DNA of 64,000 nt from Lateolabrax maculatus (GCA_031216445.1 CM062209.1:25166501-25230500), one strand, 5' to 3'; counted from the first letter of the stretch, positions 47,001-57,573 are shown. Translations and numbers: made by a program. The notes: generated by a model from the letters alone, not told the origin.

Positions 47001-50000
47001 TGCGCCAGGGTCTTTGTCACGCGGGGCGCCAAGAAGAACTTTGACGTGAGTGCCTGTTTGACCTGGTTCTACAGGGCCGTCCACCCTTGCGTGCCGGACA
47101 TGAATGTCGGAGACGTGATGCTCGACTACGAGTTTGCTCTGCACGGCAGAGGCGAGCATTCGCCCGTCTACGCGCTCCTGAGTCACTTGGCAGAAAGCTG
47201 CAGGGTCAACAGTTTCATTGTGCACAAGTTGATCACGCTCACCAGGCACAGAGGCGCGTCCGCGTGGACCAGGGGCGCAGACGCGCCGTTCCACACGCAA
47301 AGACTGAGGGTGAACACGATCGGGGCCTTCTTGTGTGCTCAGGATCACAGGCTAGCTCCTATGCTGTCGAGGTGTTGCGACCCAAAGCCCTTACATCCCT
47401 CTGAACTCTGGGGAGGTTGCGAGCTGCTGCCTCGCGGAGACGAAGAGGAGCTGCTCTTGCTAGCCTACTCTAGAACGCTCGGCCCCGTGTTTGAGTTTGA
47501 GAAGGTGGACCGTTTCCCAAGTAAGGTCGCAACCAGCCTGGGGGATTGGACGCTCATGCGACTGACGCACAGATCCTCCGGCGTGAGTCGCTACCCAGGC
47601 ACTGCGGTAGTAGACGGCTTCACTATAGCGTTCGCGTCCGAGTCCCCTCTGTTCTACCTCAGGGGCAGGGGCCCGCTGGTGCAGAAGCTGGAGTCTGTCG
47701 CGGTCGTCGTCGAGAGCGGCTCGCTGTACAGAACGAACGTTTTGAAGGATGAGGACCCCGAGTGGCCCCTTCCCGATCCGATAGATGTGCGAGAACACAT
47801 CAAGTGTAAAAACAAGAGCACCGTGATCGGCGGAATGTTCATGCGCCCGGGAGGTCGGGATCCGCTAGAGGGACACGAAGGGACTGGAAGGTCTTGGAAC
47901 AAGCTGACAGCACTCCTGTGGACGTTCAAAAAGGCCCCCGGTGAGTCGTATCGAGATCAAGACTGGGAAATTGAGTACCCTCTCTCCGAGAGCCTGACCA
48001 GAATAGGACCCCACCTCAACTCGAACTGTGGCGCCGTAACCGTAAAGTGGCTCTGCGACGCGCCCCCCGTCAGCCTGTCTTTTGGACTGCAGAGTTCTGG
48101 GATGAGCAACCGGGGCGGCGTAATGCTCGGACGCATGGAGATCGATTCCGGGACGGCTCGAATCCGAGACACTGACGCGTGGAGAGGCTTCGACGTGTTG
48201 TGCTCTCGCTTGCTCGCGTGCCCAAGCGAAAAGGTGTGGACAAGAGGTGTTTGTAAAGTGACAAATAAAGGACTGTGCACATTCGGACGCGAGGCCCTGG
48301 TGCCGATCGCAAACCTGATCGTGATAGTGGAGCCCGGAGAGTGGTACGCTTCCCCTCGTCATGACATCGGGGACCGTGACTCCGCTGTGGCGGTGCTCAA
48401 GGGAGAGCAGGAGGAGGAAGAGGACCCGATTGTCCACCGAGAGGTGTGCTCGGCTTCCGAGTTCATAGCGGCCTTAGCGCGCAGAATGCTCTCAGGAAAA
48501 GTGCACGAGGAGTTAGAAATAAAGTGCCTGAGGCGAGGGGTGTACAATTACCTACAGCGGGCTCTGGCATGGTTTGCGGGCGCCACGGGGCCTTTCAGAT
48601 CGCGTACCGTGACCGTTTTCACGCCCGAAGCGGACTCCACCACAGAACCTTGGACTCACACTTTACCCCCAGATCTAGACGTTCTGAAAACAAGCAGCAC
48701 CAGGTACCTCGTCTCCTGCGAAAAGGCTTGTGGCAGTAGGGAGGACGTGGCTATTCTCCTCGCGAAATCCGAAGAGATCATTCGTGTCTCCTCCGGCGGC
48801 AATCTAGTGTTGCATTCAGACCCGAAGACCTTGAAGCTCTCTGCGATCCGAGGGGAGCCGGGGTTACATGCTGTCATCAAAACCCCCGTGGACGGCACCA
48901 CAAAAGGTGGCGACGGCGACTGCGAGGAGGTACATGTTCGATGCGACCGTTCGTTGAGGGAGTTCTGCAAGTTGCACCGTTTGCCAAGGGGAATTCGAGG
49001 ACCCGAAACCTGGAAGAGACCCCTACCCTGGTCGAGAAAAGACCCAGGCTCCTTTTGCTCCAAAATATCTGAGTTAAAGTACAGATGGGAGTCAGGCAGG
49101 ATGGATTTTGAAGAAGCGCTTGCTCGAGACGCTGGGGGATGTCGACGCTTCTGGGGGGACGGCGAGCAGTTGCTGGACTGGAAGAGGTGCTCCGATGGGA
49201 AATTGATACCCAGGAGAGCGAGGTTTTGGTGCCTGATCGACTCCAAGGAGTCCCTGGCTAGACAGAACGAAGCTCAAGTCTTGGGCCATCACGAGAACGT
49301 ACTTGAGATGTGCAATGATCACAACGACCACACCGACGACAACAGAGAGCGGGACTCCTCGGACGAGGAGATGTACAAACGCGGCCGACGCGTACAAGGT
49401 GGGGAAGAACAAGAAGAAGAAGAAGAAGAAGAAGAAGATGAAGACGAAGAAGAAGACGAAGAAGTAGAAGAAGAAGAAGAAGAAGAAGAAGAAGAAGAAG
49501 AAGAAGAAGAGAGACCAGGAGGAAACCTCAAATTCGTGACTGTGAATTGCGAGTGGGGTGAAAGAGGAGTCAAGTGTTTCATGTTACTCAATTCTTGTCT
49601 CGAGATCGAATTCATTCCCGGTCCCCCTGCAAAGGAAGGACACGTTTTCTTTGAACCTGTGCACAACAAAGACTTCAAAACCAGGGTGAGATTGGACACC
49701 GAGGGCAGGCTCGTCAAGTATTACAAACCTCACAACTTCTCACTCCTCATGTACGACGTTTACACTGTGTTGCTTTATGGGTGTGGACTGACACCAGTAT
49801 TTGAACACGGCTCGTCGGATGCGGCGGGGGACAGGGTTCTCAGTTTGGTCGCTGGAACCCTCGCCGTAGCCGACAGACTCTCTCCAGACGTGCATCCAAA
49901 ACACCCCAAGATAGTGATCGTGGTCCGCGAGGGACGAGAGCAGATGGTGAAAGTCGCTCGTGAGCTCAGTCGCTGCATCGTCGTGGCGACCGCTCGTAGA

Positions 50001-50104
50001 AAGAGAGCTGGTGCCCTCAAATACACGTTTAGGGAGTTACCGCGTAACCTAGAGAGAGAGGTCTCCCGCTGCCCATCTTGGACAGCAGAAAGCGACGAGT
50101 CGGC

Positions 50105-50152
<48 letters not shown>

Positions 50153-50417
50153 ACACTACGCACTGCCCGAAAAGTTTATCGGCGAGACCGGCGTATCTGC
50201 ATTTGCACAACTAACCACACTTTGGCCCTCTGTTTCCAAGAGAAGGGACGTGAAACACCCGGCGTGTTCACAAGACCCCAGATGGATAGGAATCATGGTG
50301 TGTCTAGCGGAATGGGAGGGTCGGAAACAGATCTCGGACACGGTAGCACCGGGAGCTCTCGAGGCCTTGCTGCGGTCAAGCGTGAACCGGTGGCGCGCGG
50401 GAGAACGAGGACGATGA
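44028..50417 (+). CDS. Giant (~2129-residue) tegument-size protein
   Basis: Started at the Met at 44028 (MCDKYILYLY); the frame is open from 43881. The longest gene in the window. It is mostly globular, with three low-complexity inserts: a five-Gly run near residue 145, a Glu/Asp/Gly run at about residues 610-680 (45855-45960), and a Glu-rich run at about residues 1790-1830 (49405-49510, GAA repeats), plus a poly-Ala run near the end (50105-50150, GCT repeats). No catalytic motif is recognised. Length and charge suggest a large tegument protein. Its stop overlaps the next start as ATGA, and the 3' end carries the poly-Ala run just before that overlap. Confidence 0.8.
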
Positions 50418-51835
50418 GAACGGTCGATCTGTACGACCTCGCGTGCAGGGCCAGGGTCCTGGGAGTGGTGGACCCACAGCTGCAGAATTTTGTAGATACG
50501 TTTGAGGAGCCCAAACGATCGTCCACGACGCCCAGAGAACCGTGTAACCAGCAGGTAAATGAATTCACCGTGTGGCTCGCAGTCCGAGGCGTCGAGAACG
50601 AAGAAACCATCGCCGGACGCCTCAATCAACCCCTGACGTTTTCTGAAGCCACCGCTGCCTACATGGAGCTGAGTAGAGATTTCATCACGTGCTCTCACCA
50701 AGAGTCCCTGAACACCTTGGACGGGCTGCGCGACTTCTTTTCGCTCATGCTCCGGTACCCCGTGCTGCCGCAGCTGGCCATGGACACCAAGGAGTGTCCC
50801 GAGTGTTACTTCGAAGCGGAGATCACAGTCGACACGTGGAAAGAAGTGAGGAGGAAAATTTCATGCTACCACTTCACGCTCAAGCACGAGCAGTTGTTTG
50901 CCTTCGGTCAGACAAGCACTCTCGCGGACTCTCAGGACGCGTGCGATTTCCATACGGACGACGGGAACGACGGCGAAATGGTGAGAGCGGGACCTTGCGG
51001 TGACGTTTTCCTGAGCGACACGACCAAGGACGATCACGGCGCGGCTGCAGACGAAAGCGTGAAACCGATCAAGTTCCTGGAGCAGTTGGATTCGCTCAAG
51101 AGACGGGATGAGATCACCAAGCAGAAGACGCTGGGTAAAGAAATACACCACCAACTCAAATCGCACAGCCGCACACTGGAGGAGCTAGAAGCGCCCAGGT
51201 ATCTGAGCGCCTACCCCTTGCGTTGCCTCTACCAATATTACGGCTCCCTGAACAGGAGCCGCGAGAGAGCCCGACTCCTCTCGGAGCCGTACCTGGGCGT
51301 GGAGGGGGATAGGAGCAGGGCTCAGCTGAAAGTGGAAGAGCTGAGAATGAGCCTGAGGTCCACGGCCTCGACGGGCACCAATGACAAGCTGCTGTCGTAC
51401 GTGTGCATGGCGATGATAGGTCCCGTTCGTAGGTACCAGCGTCGGTACAACTTCGTTGCCGAGAGAGTTGTGTTATTCAAGCACTTGATAGCCTCGGGCT
51501 TTCCCATAGAGACAGCATCGAGTCTTGTGAAGAGTATAGCCACGTCCAAAAGAGTCTCTATGATCGCAGTACCACTGGACAAGGGGGTTGAGCTCCAGTT
51601 GCAAAAAACCGCCCAACCTACCACGTACAACAGAAAAATTGCTTCCCTCATATGGTTGTTCTCGCACATCACCGCCTATTGTACGCTGCGACAGTTGAGG
51701 CATGACTACGTGCGAATGGGAGACTCGCCAGAGGACATGGCCAGTGATGGAATCTACGTGTTTGACGGAAATCATGTGGGCTTCAGGTTGTCACAAGCAC
51801 CCAGACTGTCAGACGAGGTCAACGCTCAGTCTGCA

Positions 51836-51876
<41 letters not shown>

Positions 51877-51961
51877 GGCAGCCTCTACATACATACCCTT
51901 CTCACACATTTTGGAACTGCTTGCACTGCGGGATAGCGTTCAAGAGAGACTTCGTCGATAG
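50414..51961 (+). CDS. Unrecognised protein, frame broken near its 3' end
   Basis: Start chosen at 50414 because ATG overlaps the previous stop in ATGA, a typical coupled junction; the frame upstream is only an overlap with the giant gene. About 515 residues. The protein is helical, with CPEC near residue 125, an acidic linker (~180-220), then an ordered region to ~450. A poly-Ala run (GCA/CAG repeat, 51837-51880) follows and the frame stops at 51961, but good coding sequence continues in another frame (see next entry). Part of this gene is also found as a relic at 57965-58060. The function is unknown. Confidence 0.7.
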
Positions 51962-52274
51962 AGTCATCAGAGCTGGCCCGGAGGAGTCTTACGACGCACT
52001 GGTGCAGTTCGGTAACGCTCCCATCACCGGCATAGTCAATCTACAGTGGAAACGTGAGGCTCTAGAAAAGTACAACGCGGAACGCTTAAAACACTCCGCC
52101 GCAACCTTTGAAAAACTACTCAGGGAGTACACAGGAAAGAGGCAGAGTGAACAGAACGCGCACTCCAAGCAGAAACCTAGGTCCAAGGGTTCAATCGGGT
52201 GGAAAGTGCCCATCTGCATGCAAAGGAAGAAGAAGGATAAGAAGAACGGGAAGAACAAGAAACGGAAACAATAG
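51950..52274 (+). pseudogene. Out-of-frame 3' continuation of the 50414 gene
   Basis: A frame without its own Met gives an ordered helical sequence (RDFVDRVIRAGPEESYDAL) followed by a Lys-rich tail ending in a TAG at 52272-52274. It starts right where the 50414 frame stops. This suggests a one- or two-base indel near the CAG repeat or at about 51920-51955, or programmed frameshifting. AATAAA follows at 52401. It may be a real mutation, a sequencing error in the repeat, or (less likely) a separate ORF starting inside the CAG repeat. Confidence 0.5.
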
Positions 52275-52400
52275 GAAATGAGCACTGACTTGAAGACATC
52301 GGCAACCTCTACAACGTACACCCATCATCATGTAAAACTAAACCAAACCAAGACTCATTGTATCTTGTTGTTTTTGTCATATGTGTACACAATCTGTCTG

Positions 52401-52516
52401 AATAAAGTATCTCGAACCACACCAAACTCGCGAACCGAGCTCTTTATTTCACAACCCCGTCACTGTGCTCAAATCAAACTCAGGGGAGCCGTTATTGTGT
52501 TCAAACAATCTTTATT
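52401..52516. terminator. Convergent poly(A) signals
   Basis: AATAAA on the + strand at 52401-52406 for the 50414 transcript. On the - strand AATAAA is at 52443-52448 and 52511-52516, for the FEN1-like gene whose stop is at 52710. Confidence 0.65.
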
Positions 52517-52709
52517 TGAAATGCATACAAAGTTCACAATGTGAGAAGGAGACACTTTGAAGGAGGTGGTAGGGGTAGGGAGATGTGTCACAGTGACACA
52601 GGGGGTGTAAAACTCATTGAAGACAAGTGATGCAAAGGACACTCTCAGTGGCAGGCAATCCAACTTGGCAAACTAATTATCGTAGACATTTGTAACACAG
52701 ATCGTTTCT

Positions 52710-54677
52710 TCAGTCACCGCAGTTCACGTCCTCGCGGTCAAAGCTCACCACGGCGTCACGCACGCAGAATCCGTATTCGGGTCCCGGTCTTGGTTTCTTC
52801 AGGTTCCACAGTTCACAGACGTACTTCATGGTCTTCGCCATCAATCTGCAATTCTCCTCTTTCCAGTGCTTAGCGCATATTGAAGCTGGGACCTTTGTGA
52901 TACGGGACAGCCTCGTTCCCATCGCGTGATAGTCGCTGTCCGAAGGCGTGCCGCCACAGCCCCAGAGCAGACTCTTCAGATCGTGGCACCACGAGGAAAA
53001 CGATTCGTAGTTGGTCAACACTCCCGTCATCAGTCTCTTAATTCCTAGTCCCATGGGAACTAGGTTGTAATCGGTCCCACACAGCGCCATGAAGAACAGC
53101 TTTTCCGTGCGCGCGGTCTCGTTGCGGACCGTGTCTCCTGTGATGCGCATGTAAAAGTGCTTGCCCGCACTACGCAACCTTACAAAGCGACCGTAACTAC
53201 CCGGGGGTACCATCCCCTTCACGTATGTGTTACCCAACCTCTTGAGGCCGCTCGCGACTCCTTTGCCCTTGTCGTGTTCTATGGCGTCGTTGAGGGAGAG
53301 CTCGAGCCCGTCCTGCTGACGCGACAGCTTCCTCTTGTGACCAGTACACGGCAGGAGGGTATCGGACTCTGAGTGTGATGGCGGTGGACTCTCGTCAGAC
53401 GTGGCGGGGCACAGCGTTTCGAAAATGTAACGGACCGTATCATCTCCACCGATGCGGCCTCGGTCTACAGCGAGTCCTAAGCTGTCCAACAGCCTCTGGA
53501 TGTCCGAGCTTCCGAGGAACCTAGACAGAAAGGTGTGGTACAGAGATCCCCTGACCCCGCCGAGGTAGAGTCGCCTAGCCACCTTTTCCTTAAAGTCGGC
53601 CTCACCGTGCTTGTCCAGAATGGCCTCGAAGCTGTCGTGTCGCTCTCGGGCCTCCGACAGCAGGTGCTCGTCTTCGACGGCGACGTCGCAAAGCGCTCTG
53701 AACCTACTACCCTCGCAAGACCCGGGCTCCCAAAGCGGTAGTTCCGAGGGGTCGCGGTCCGGAGTGGCGAGCAGCTCCCCGAAGGGCGACGCGTGCATGT
53801 CTCGATGCTCGTGGTAGCTCTTGTTGTCCATCCTCAGAGTGATACCTTCCCTGCCGCAAGCCGCCAGCACGGCCACGATGTCGGAGTCTCCGGTGCACAC
53901 GGTCACGCTGCCTTTCAGAATGTTGGCCAGCTCCACGAGCAGCATGTCGGCCTCTGTGCTCGTACACCGCGCGCACGCCTCCCGCAGTGCGGTTGCCTGT
54001 GTGGTTTCGGGGTCTGCGAAAGTCGCCACGAAGACGCCCGCGAGTCCCTGAGGTCTGTGTATCGAGCCTTCGGCACAACTGGATGGATCGTCGTTGAACA
54101 GCTCGTCGACGGTGAGCGGACCCTCGAGCGCATCCCCGAAGCCGCTGTCATCCCCGCGCTCCCGTCGGTACTCCAGGTACTTCTGGTGGAAACAGACCAG
54201 GTTATCGCAAGCCAAAGTCTTCTCCGCTGGGACCTCGTGCTCAAAGTAGTCCACCTTGGCGCCAGTCACCAGAAACAACTTGTCCTTCATGCCCACGTCG
54301 GCCAACAGCTTCATTGCGGCGTACTCTATCGCATTCAGGTTGTGCTTACAGAACTCTATGTGAGGTGCCGGGTCACGGTTCAGTCTGCTCTCCCTCACCG
54401 CTGGCTTGGGAGACTTGCCGCCGTCCTTCACGAGCACTACGAACCGGCTCGTCGAATCCTCCAACGCGTAGCTGTGCGCAAGTGTCCTGGCCATGTTCCG
54501 TATGGACACACGTGGATCATCCTGGACGTAGTCGCTTTCTCTGACTCTGTGGATTACCATGAGATGGTCTATCAGAGTCCAATCCTGTTGCTGGCACGAC
54601 CTCCCCTCGATCAATTCGAACGGCGCGAGGCGAGGGTTTGCCAGCATCGCGTGGAGCGCCTGGTGTTTCAACCCCAT
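52710..54677 (-). CDS. FEN1/XPG-family structure-specific nuclease
   Basis: 655 residues. The XPG N-block is seen at ~32-44 (DWTLIDHLMVIHR, with the metal-binding Asp38) followed by RFVVLVKDGG where FEN1 has the FDG strand. The XPG-I block is TEADMLLVELA (Glu242, Asp244) and CTGDSDIVAVL (Asp264, Asp266). The helix-hairpin-helix entry is FFMALCGTDYN...GLGIKR (Asp536). Between these sits a ~270-residue insert, so it is longer than cellular FEN1 (~380 residues). Such nucleases cut 5' flaps; poxvirus G5-type enzymes act in replication and recombination. It is paired head-to-tail with the PD-(D/E)XK nuclease upstream on the same strand, which suggests a joint DNA-processing role. It may correspond to one of the core alloherpesvirus genes of unknown function. 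Confidence 0.85.
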   Translation of the reverse strand: MGLKHQALHAMLANPRLAPFELIEGRSCQQQDWTLIDHLMVIHRVRESDYVQDDPRVSIRNMARTLAHSYALEDSTSRFVVLVKDGGKSPKPAVRESRLNRDPAPHIEFCKHNLNAIEYAAMKLLADVGMKDKLFLVTGAKVDYFEHEVPAEKTLACDNLVCFHQKYLEYRRERGDDSGFGDALEGPLTVDELFNDDPSSCAEGSIHRPQGLAGVFVATFADPETTQATALREACARCTSTEADMLLVELANILKGSVTVCTGDSDIVAVLAACGREGITLRMDNKSYHEHRDMHASPFGELLATPDRDPSELPLWEPGSCEGSRFRALCDVAVEDEHLLSEARERHDSFEAILDKHGEADFKEKVARRLYLGGVRGSLYHTFLSRFLGSSDIQRLLDSLGLAVDRGRIGGDDTVRYIFETLCPATSDESPPPSHSESDTLLPCTGHKRKLSRQQDGLELSLNDAIEHDKGKGVASGLKRLGNTYVKGMVPPGSYGRFVRLRSAGKHFYMRITGDTVRNETARTEKLFFMALCGTDYNLVPMGLGIKRLMTGVLTNYESFSSWCHDLKSLLWGCGGTPSDSDYHAMGTRLSRITKVPASICAKHWKEENCRLMAKTMKYVCELWNLKKPRPGPEYGFCVRDAVVSFDREDVNCGD

Positions 54678-54744
54678 TTCTCGGTCAAAGTAGAAGAGTG
54701 AGTGAGGGTTGTGTACACAGCACGTGGGGTCACATCAATGGTGC

Positions 54745-54745
54745 A

Positions 54746-54806
<61 letters not shown>
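54745..54806. repeat. (GT)n microsatellite
   Basis: About 30 GT units in the ~195-base gap between the two nuclease genes, upstream of the FEN1-like gene's start. Confidence 0.95.
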
Positions 54807-54808
<2 letters not shown>

Positions 54809-54872
54809 ATGACGACGATCGATCGCATTGGGGTACTTTGAATGTTCGTCACTGTGATGATCGCCAGGGAAT

Positions 54873-56075
54873 CTACAGTCTCCTTTTTTTTTGCTTTCCT
54901 TTTCGCTTCCTTCTGTTTGCTTTCTCCAGGTTAAAAAGTATGTTCCTAGAACACAAATCAGCGGGGTCTAACCGGGAGGTGAATAAAGAAGAAGAAGAAG
55001 AAGAGGCTGCCACGGAGGTGGACCGAGTCTCGACTCTCATGTTCACGCACAGGGGAGCCAGACAGTTGAGCACCTGGGGACAGAAACAGTTCAGGAACGG
55101 GAACTTGTTGCGTATGACGCTGGTAATTGTGGGCCTCATACAGTTCCTGATGGTAACCTGGTTTGTCCCCGGTCTGATTATCACCAGGTACGCCGCGGAG
55201 CGTTCTGCCATGCTCGGGTACGTGAGCGAGAACATGAGCCACGTCAGCCACAGCTGCGTGTTGTATCGCCACAAGGTATGTCGGTCCAGAATGTCACTGC
55301 TACGTGTCTTGAGCTCCAGCAGTGCTATGTTGTCCTTGACGGTGTCGTGGGCCACCAGGTCCACCTCCGTGAAGCAGCCCCACCTCGGGTGGATGGACGT
55401 GCAGCCTCGCGTACAATTGTTGTGGTACGTGTAGGCTCCCGGTTTGCTGAATCTATCGGGCGTGGGCACACTGGCGACCTTGAGGCCTGCGCAGATGGGA
55501 GTCAGGCGCAGAGCCTCGAGCTGCGTGAGAATGAGGCGAGACACCAGACCCACTTCGCTCACCGTCTTGTTTCCGTTGAACACGTCCTTGCACTGCGCGT
55601 CTACCGTAGTGCCTATCGCGGTGGACAGACGGCTTCTGGCCCACAGCCGTCTGCAAGCTTCCGGACTCAGGGCTTTAGATCGGAACAGCTCCAGCAGAGC
55701 TTCTTGCAACGCGACACCTTTGAAGGGCCCGGGTGCATTCAGGTTCTGTATGTACTCGGGTACCCACTCGAGCGAACTCGCCGGGTTCGCGTTCAGGTCC
55801 TTGACGACCCTCGCATACAAATCCATGCTTATCATGTTGTGACGGGTGGAGCGCCCCTTCCGGAAGCGTGCGATCGAGTGAAGGGTTTTCGTGATACCCC
55901 GAACCTTGTACCAACGGTGGTCCGCTGTAGACTTCGCACGCAGCCCCGTGTCGTGCGAGCTGCGGAAGGTGATCACGGGGTCTTTGAGCTTCATCGTATT
56001 AAACGTTCTGGCTTTTGCACACGAGTCGCTACGATAAACCGGCTCCCTTTCGCGGAGACAAGTGAGGCGTTCCAA
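54873..56075 (-). CDS. PD-(D/E)XK nuclease, candidate allo60
   Basis: 400 residues from the Met at 56075; a shorter form would start at 55994. The core motif is FTEVDLVAHDT (Asp239) followed 15 residues later by LLELKTRSS (Glu254-x-Lys256), the PD-(D/E)XK catalytic triad, then LWRYNTQLWLTWLM, an Arg/Gln helix typical of exonuclease-type members such as lambda exonuclease and herpesvirus alkaline nuclease. The C-terminus is disordered, Ser-run then very basic (RRKRKGKQKKRRL). Next door, divergently, is a four-helix membrane protein. That pairing matches IcHV1 ORF60-ORF59 and CyHV-3 ORF80-ORF81 as I recall them, hence the allo60 proposal. Its likely role is end-processing in recombination or genome maturation. 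Confidence 0.8.
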   Translation of the reverse strand: MERLTCLREREPVYRSDSCAKARTFNTMKLKDPVITFRSSHDTGLRAKSTADHRWYKVRGITKTLHSIARFRKGRSTRHNMISMDLYARVVKDLNANPASSLEWVPEYIQNLNAPGPFKGVALQEALLELFRSKALSPEACRRLWARSRLSTAIGTTVDAQCKDVFNGNKTVSEVGLVSRLILTQLEALRLTPICAGLKVASVPTPDRFSKPGAYTYHNNCTRGCTSIHPRWGCFTEVDLVAHDTVKDNIALLELKTRSSDILDRHTLWRYNTQLWLTWLMFSLTYPSMAERSAAYLVIIRPGTNQVTIRNCMRPTITSVIRNKFPFLNCFCPQVLNCLAPLCVNMRVETRSTSVAASSSSSSLFTSRLDPADLCSRNILFNLEKANRRKRKGKQKKRRL

Positions 56076-56181
56076 CGTTAAAAGGGTTTAACTTGCGCAC
56101 GACCAGCAAGTGGCTGGGTGATGTAGGATTCGGAGATCCAGAGCCGCCACCGCCTCTCTCTAGCTCTCTGTCTCTCTCACA

Positions 56182-56946
56182 ATGAACCGCAAGAAAACGG
56201 GTCGGGGAGCCTTCGAGTCTCTGATATCCACGAGCAAGGACTTGCTTCGTGACAAATTGTCAATCTCGTCTAACAGACACGTCCTGAACGCTAACCGTTT
56301 CAAAGGGCAGCTGGGAGCGACTATCACTGTGATCACATCTCTCATTGTGGGCTTTCTGACCATCCCCAACAACATTCTGTACTTCATCGGCAACAAGCAC
56401 AGCGCGACGACATCAGGCGTGTGGCAAAGAGAACCATCGCCTTCGTCCAGACCCGACTACGAGTACGCCTACATCCATGCGGGGATAGCGCTCATTACGC
56501 TCGGCTGTCTGGCCATGGTAGTGAGCATAGTGCTCAGCTACTTCGCGGCAAAGAGCAAGCGGAAAATGCATGCGTCAGAAGGTTCCCGCTGGGATCCCGA
56601 TTCCACCAAGACCAGCAGAACCGTGATGGCGTGCCTCATCATGATGAACGTTGAGCTGTTCATGGCCGTGATCGCAGGCTGCATGGAGTTGCTGTACCGA
56701 CCTCTGATCAGCGACGCGAGCAGGTTGCACAACGTGGAGTGCACCATCGCCGTGTTCAACATCGTCATCTACGCGATGTATGTACCGACCATGGTGCTGA
56801 CTTCGACCATCCTAAAGGCTAAGCAAGAGAGTGTCCCGGCTGACGTTCACAGAGACATCCTTGAGGCCGTGAACGTACCTGCGCCAAGAGACTACGTCAG
56901 CAGCAGAAGCGCGAGCCCCTACAATTCGCATACCAGCTTCATCTAA
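56182..56946 (+). CDS. Four-helix membrane (envelope) protein, ORF59/ORF81-like
   Basis: 254 residues. Four hydrophobic segments at about residues 43-66, 97-123, 144-168 and 186-211; the N- and C-terminal tails are polar and both ends probably face the same side. The N-terminal tail is basic (NRKKTGRGAF) and the C-terminal tail Ser/Pro-rich. No signal peptide is seen. Its size, topology and place beside the nuclease gene match the multi-spanning envelope protein of alloherpesviruses (IcHV1 ORF59, CyHV-3 ORF81), which is abundant in virions. It starts a + strand run with the next two small genes. Confidence 0.8.
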   Translation: MNRKKTGRGAFESLISTSKDLLRDKLSISSNRHVLNANRFKGQLGATITVITSLIVGFLTIPNNILYFIGNKHSATTSGVWQREPSPSSRPDYEYAYIHAGIALITLGCLAMVVSIVLSYFAAKSKRKMHASEGSRWDPDSTKTSRTVMACLIMMNVELFMAVIAGCMELLYRPLISDASRLHNVECTIAVFNIVIYAMYVPTMVLTSTILKAKQESVPADVHRDILEAVNVPAPRDYVSSRSASPYNSHTSFI

Positions 56947-57059
56947 CGTCCGTGGAAATACTAATTGAATCGGCCTCCAATCCGTCACCTCAAAAACTTT
57001 TTTTTTAAAAAAAAAAAGAAACCGAGATACCCACCACTCCAAAGAGACTGAACCAAAAC

Positions 57060-57395
57060 ATGGAACCCCTCCGCGGCATCTTGACCAATACAACACCCAA
57101 CACAAGGACAAGAAGCAAGAAGCTGAGAGCAAGAGGTCGCCGCAGAAAGGCGAACAAGGATTACAGCGTACATTTCAGTGAGCCCATACAAACAGTGGAG
57201 TATGTATCCATGTCCACAGAAGCCAAGGAAGCGAGGATGTCGGATTGGTATTGGGTCGCCATCGATGCACGTAGGTTCAGATTCAGGATAAAGCAGACAG
57301 AACCCGAAATCTCCAGATGTCTAGAAGAGGCTCACAGAGAGCGCATCAGAAACTATATACAGGATAGGCTCCAGAACGACACGGAAAAGGCTTGA
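57060..57395 (+). CDS. GADD34/ICP34.5-like PP1-recruiting protein
   Basis: 111 residues. After a very basic N-terminus (KKLRARGRRRKANK, ~20-33) comes YSVHFSEPIQTVEYV, a V-x-F PP1-docking motif (Val37-His-Phe39). It is followed by EARMSDWYWVAIDARRFRFR (58-76). This is the order and spacing of the conserved PPP1R15 region: K/R-V-x-F, then acidic or polar residues, A-R-x-G/S-x-W, then D-R-x-R-F-x-R-R-I, shared by GADD34, HSV ICP34.5 and ASFV DP71L. Those proteins bring protein phosphatase 1 to eIF2-alpha and reverse the PKR/PERK translation block. The expected role here is to keep translation on during infection (inference). The ATG follows a poly-T/poly-A stretch at about 57000-57016. Confidence 0.75.
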   Translation: MEPLRGILTNTTPNTRTRSKKLRARGRRRKANKDYSVHFSEPIQTVEYVSMSTEAKEARMSDWYWVAIDARRFRFRIKQTEPEISRCLEEAHRERIRNYIQDRLQNDTEKA

Positions 57396-57573
57396 ACGGT
57401 CGGCGGGCACAAATGAGACACTGAGCGTAAGATCTGATACGTCTCAGCTGCTGCTGCTGCTGCTGCTGCTCTTCCCTTCCCTGACACATTCCTGTATTTA
57501 CAAACGGCTCCTACACCGTGCACTTTGGTATAACTCAAACCAAACCGTCCCGCTCCTCTCTGTTCCTTCGGCC

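Noticed and set aside
51702..51950. Independent gene with a poly-Gln start (190 codons from 51702)
   Set aside because: The part before ~51945 is an alternate-frame reading of the 50414 gene and its CAG repeat; only the downstream part looks coding, so a frame break is the simpler reading.
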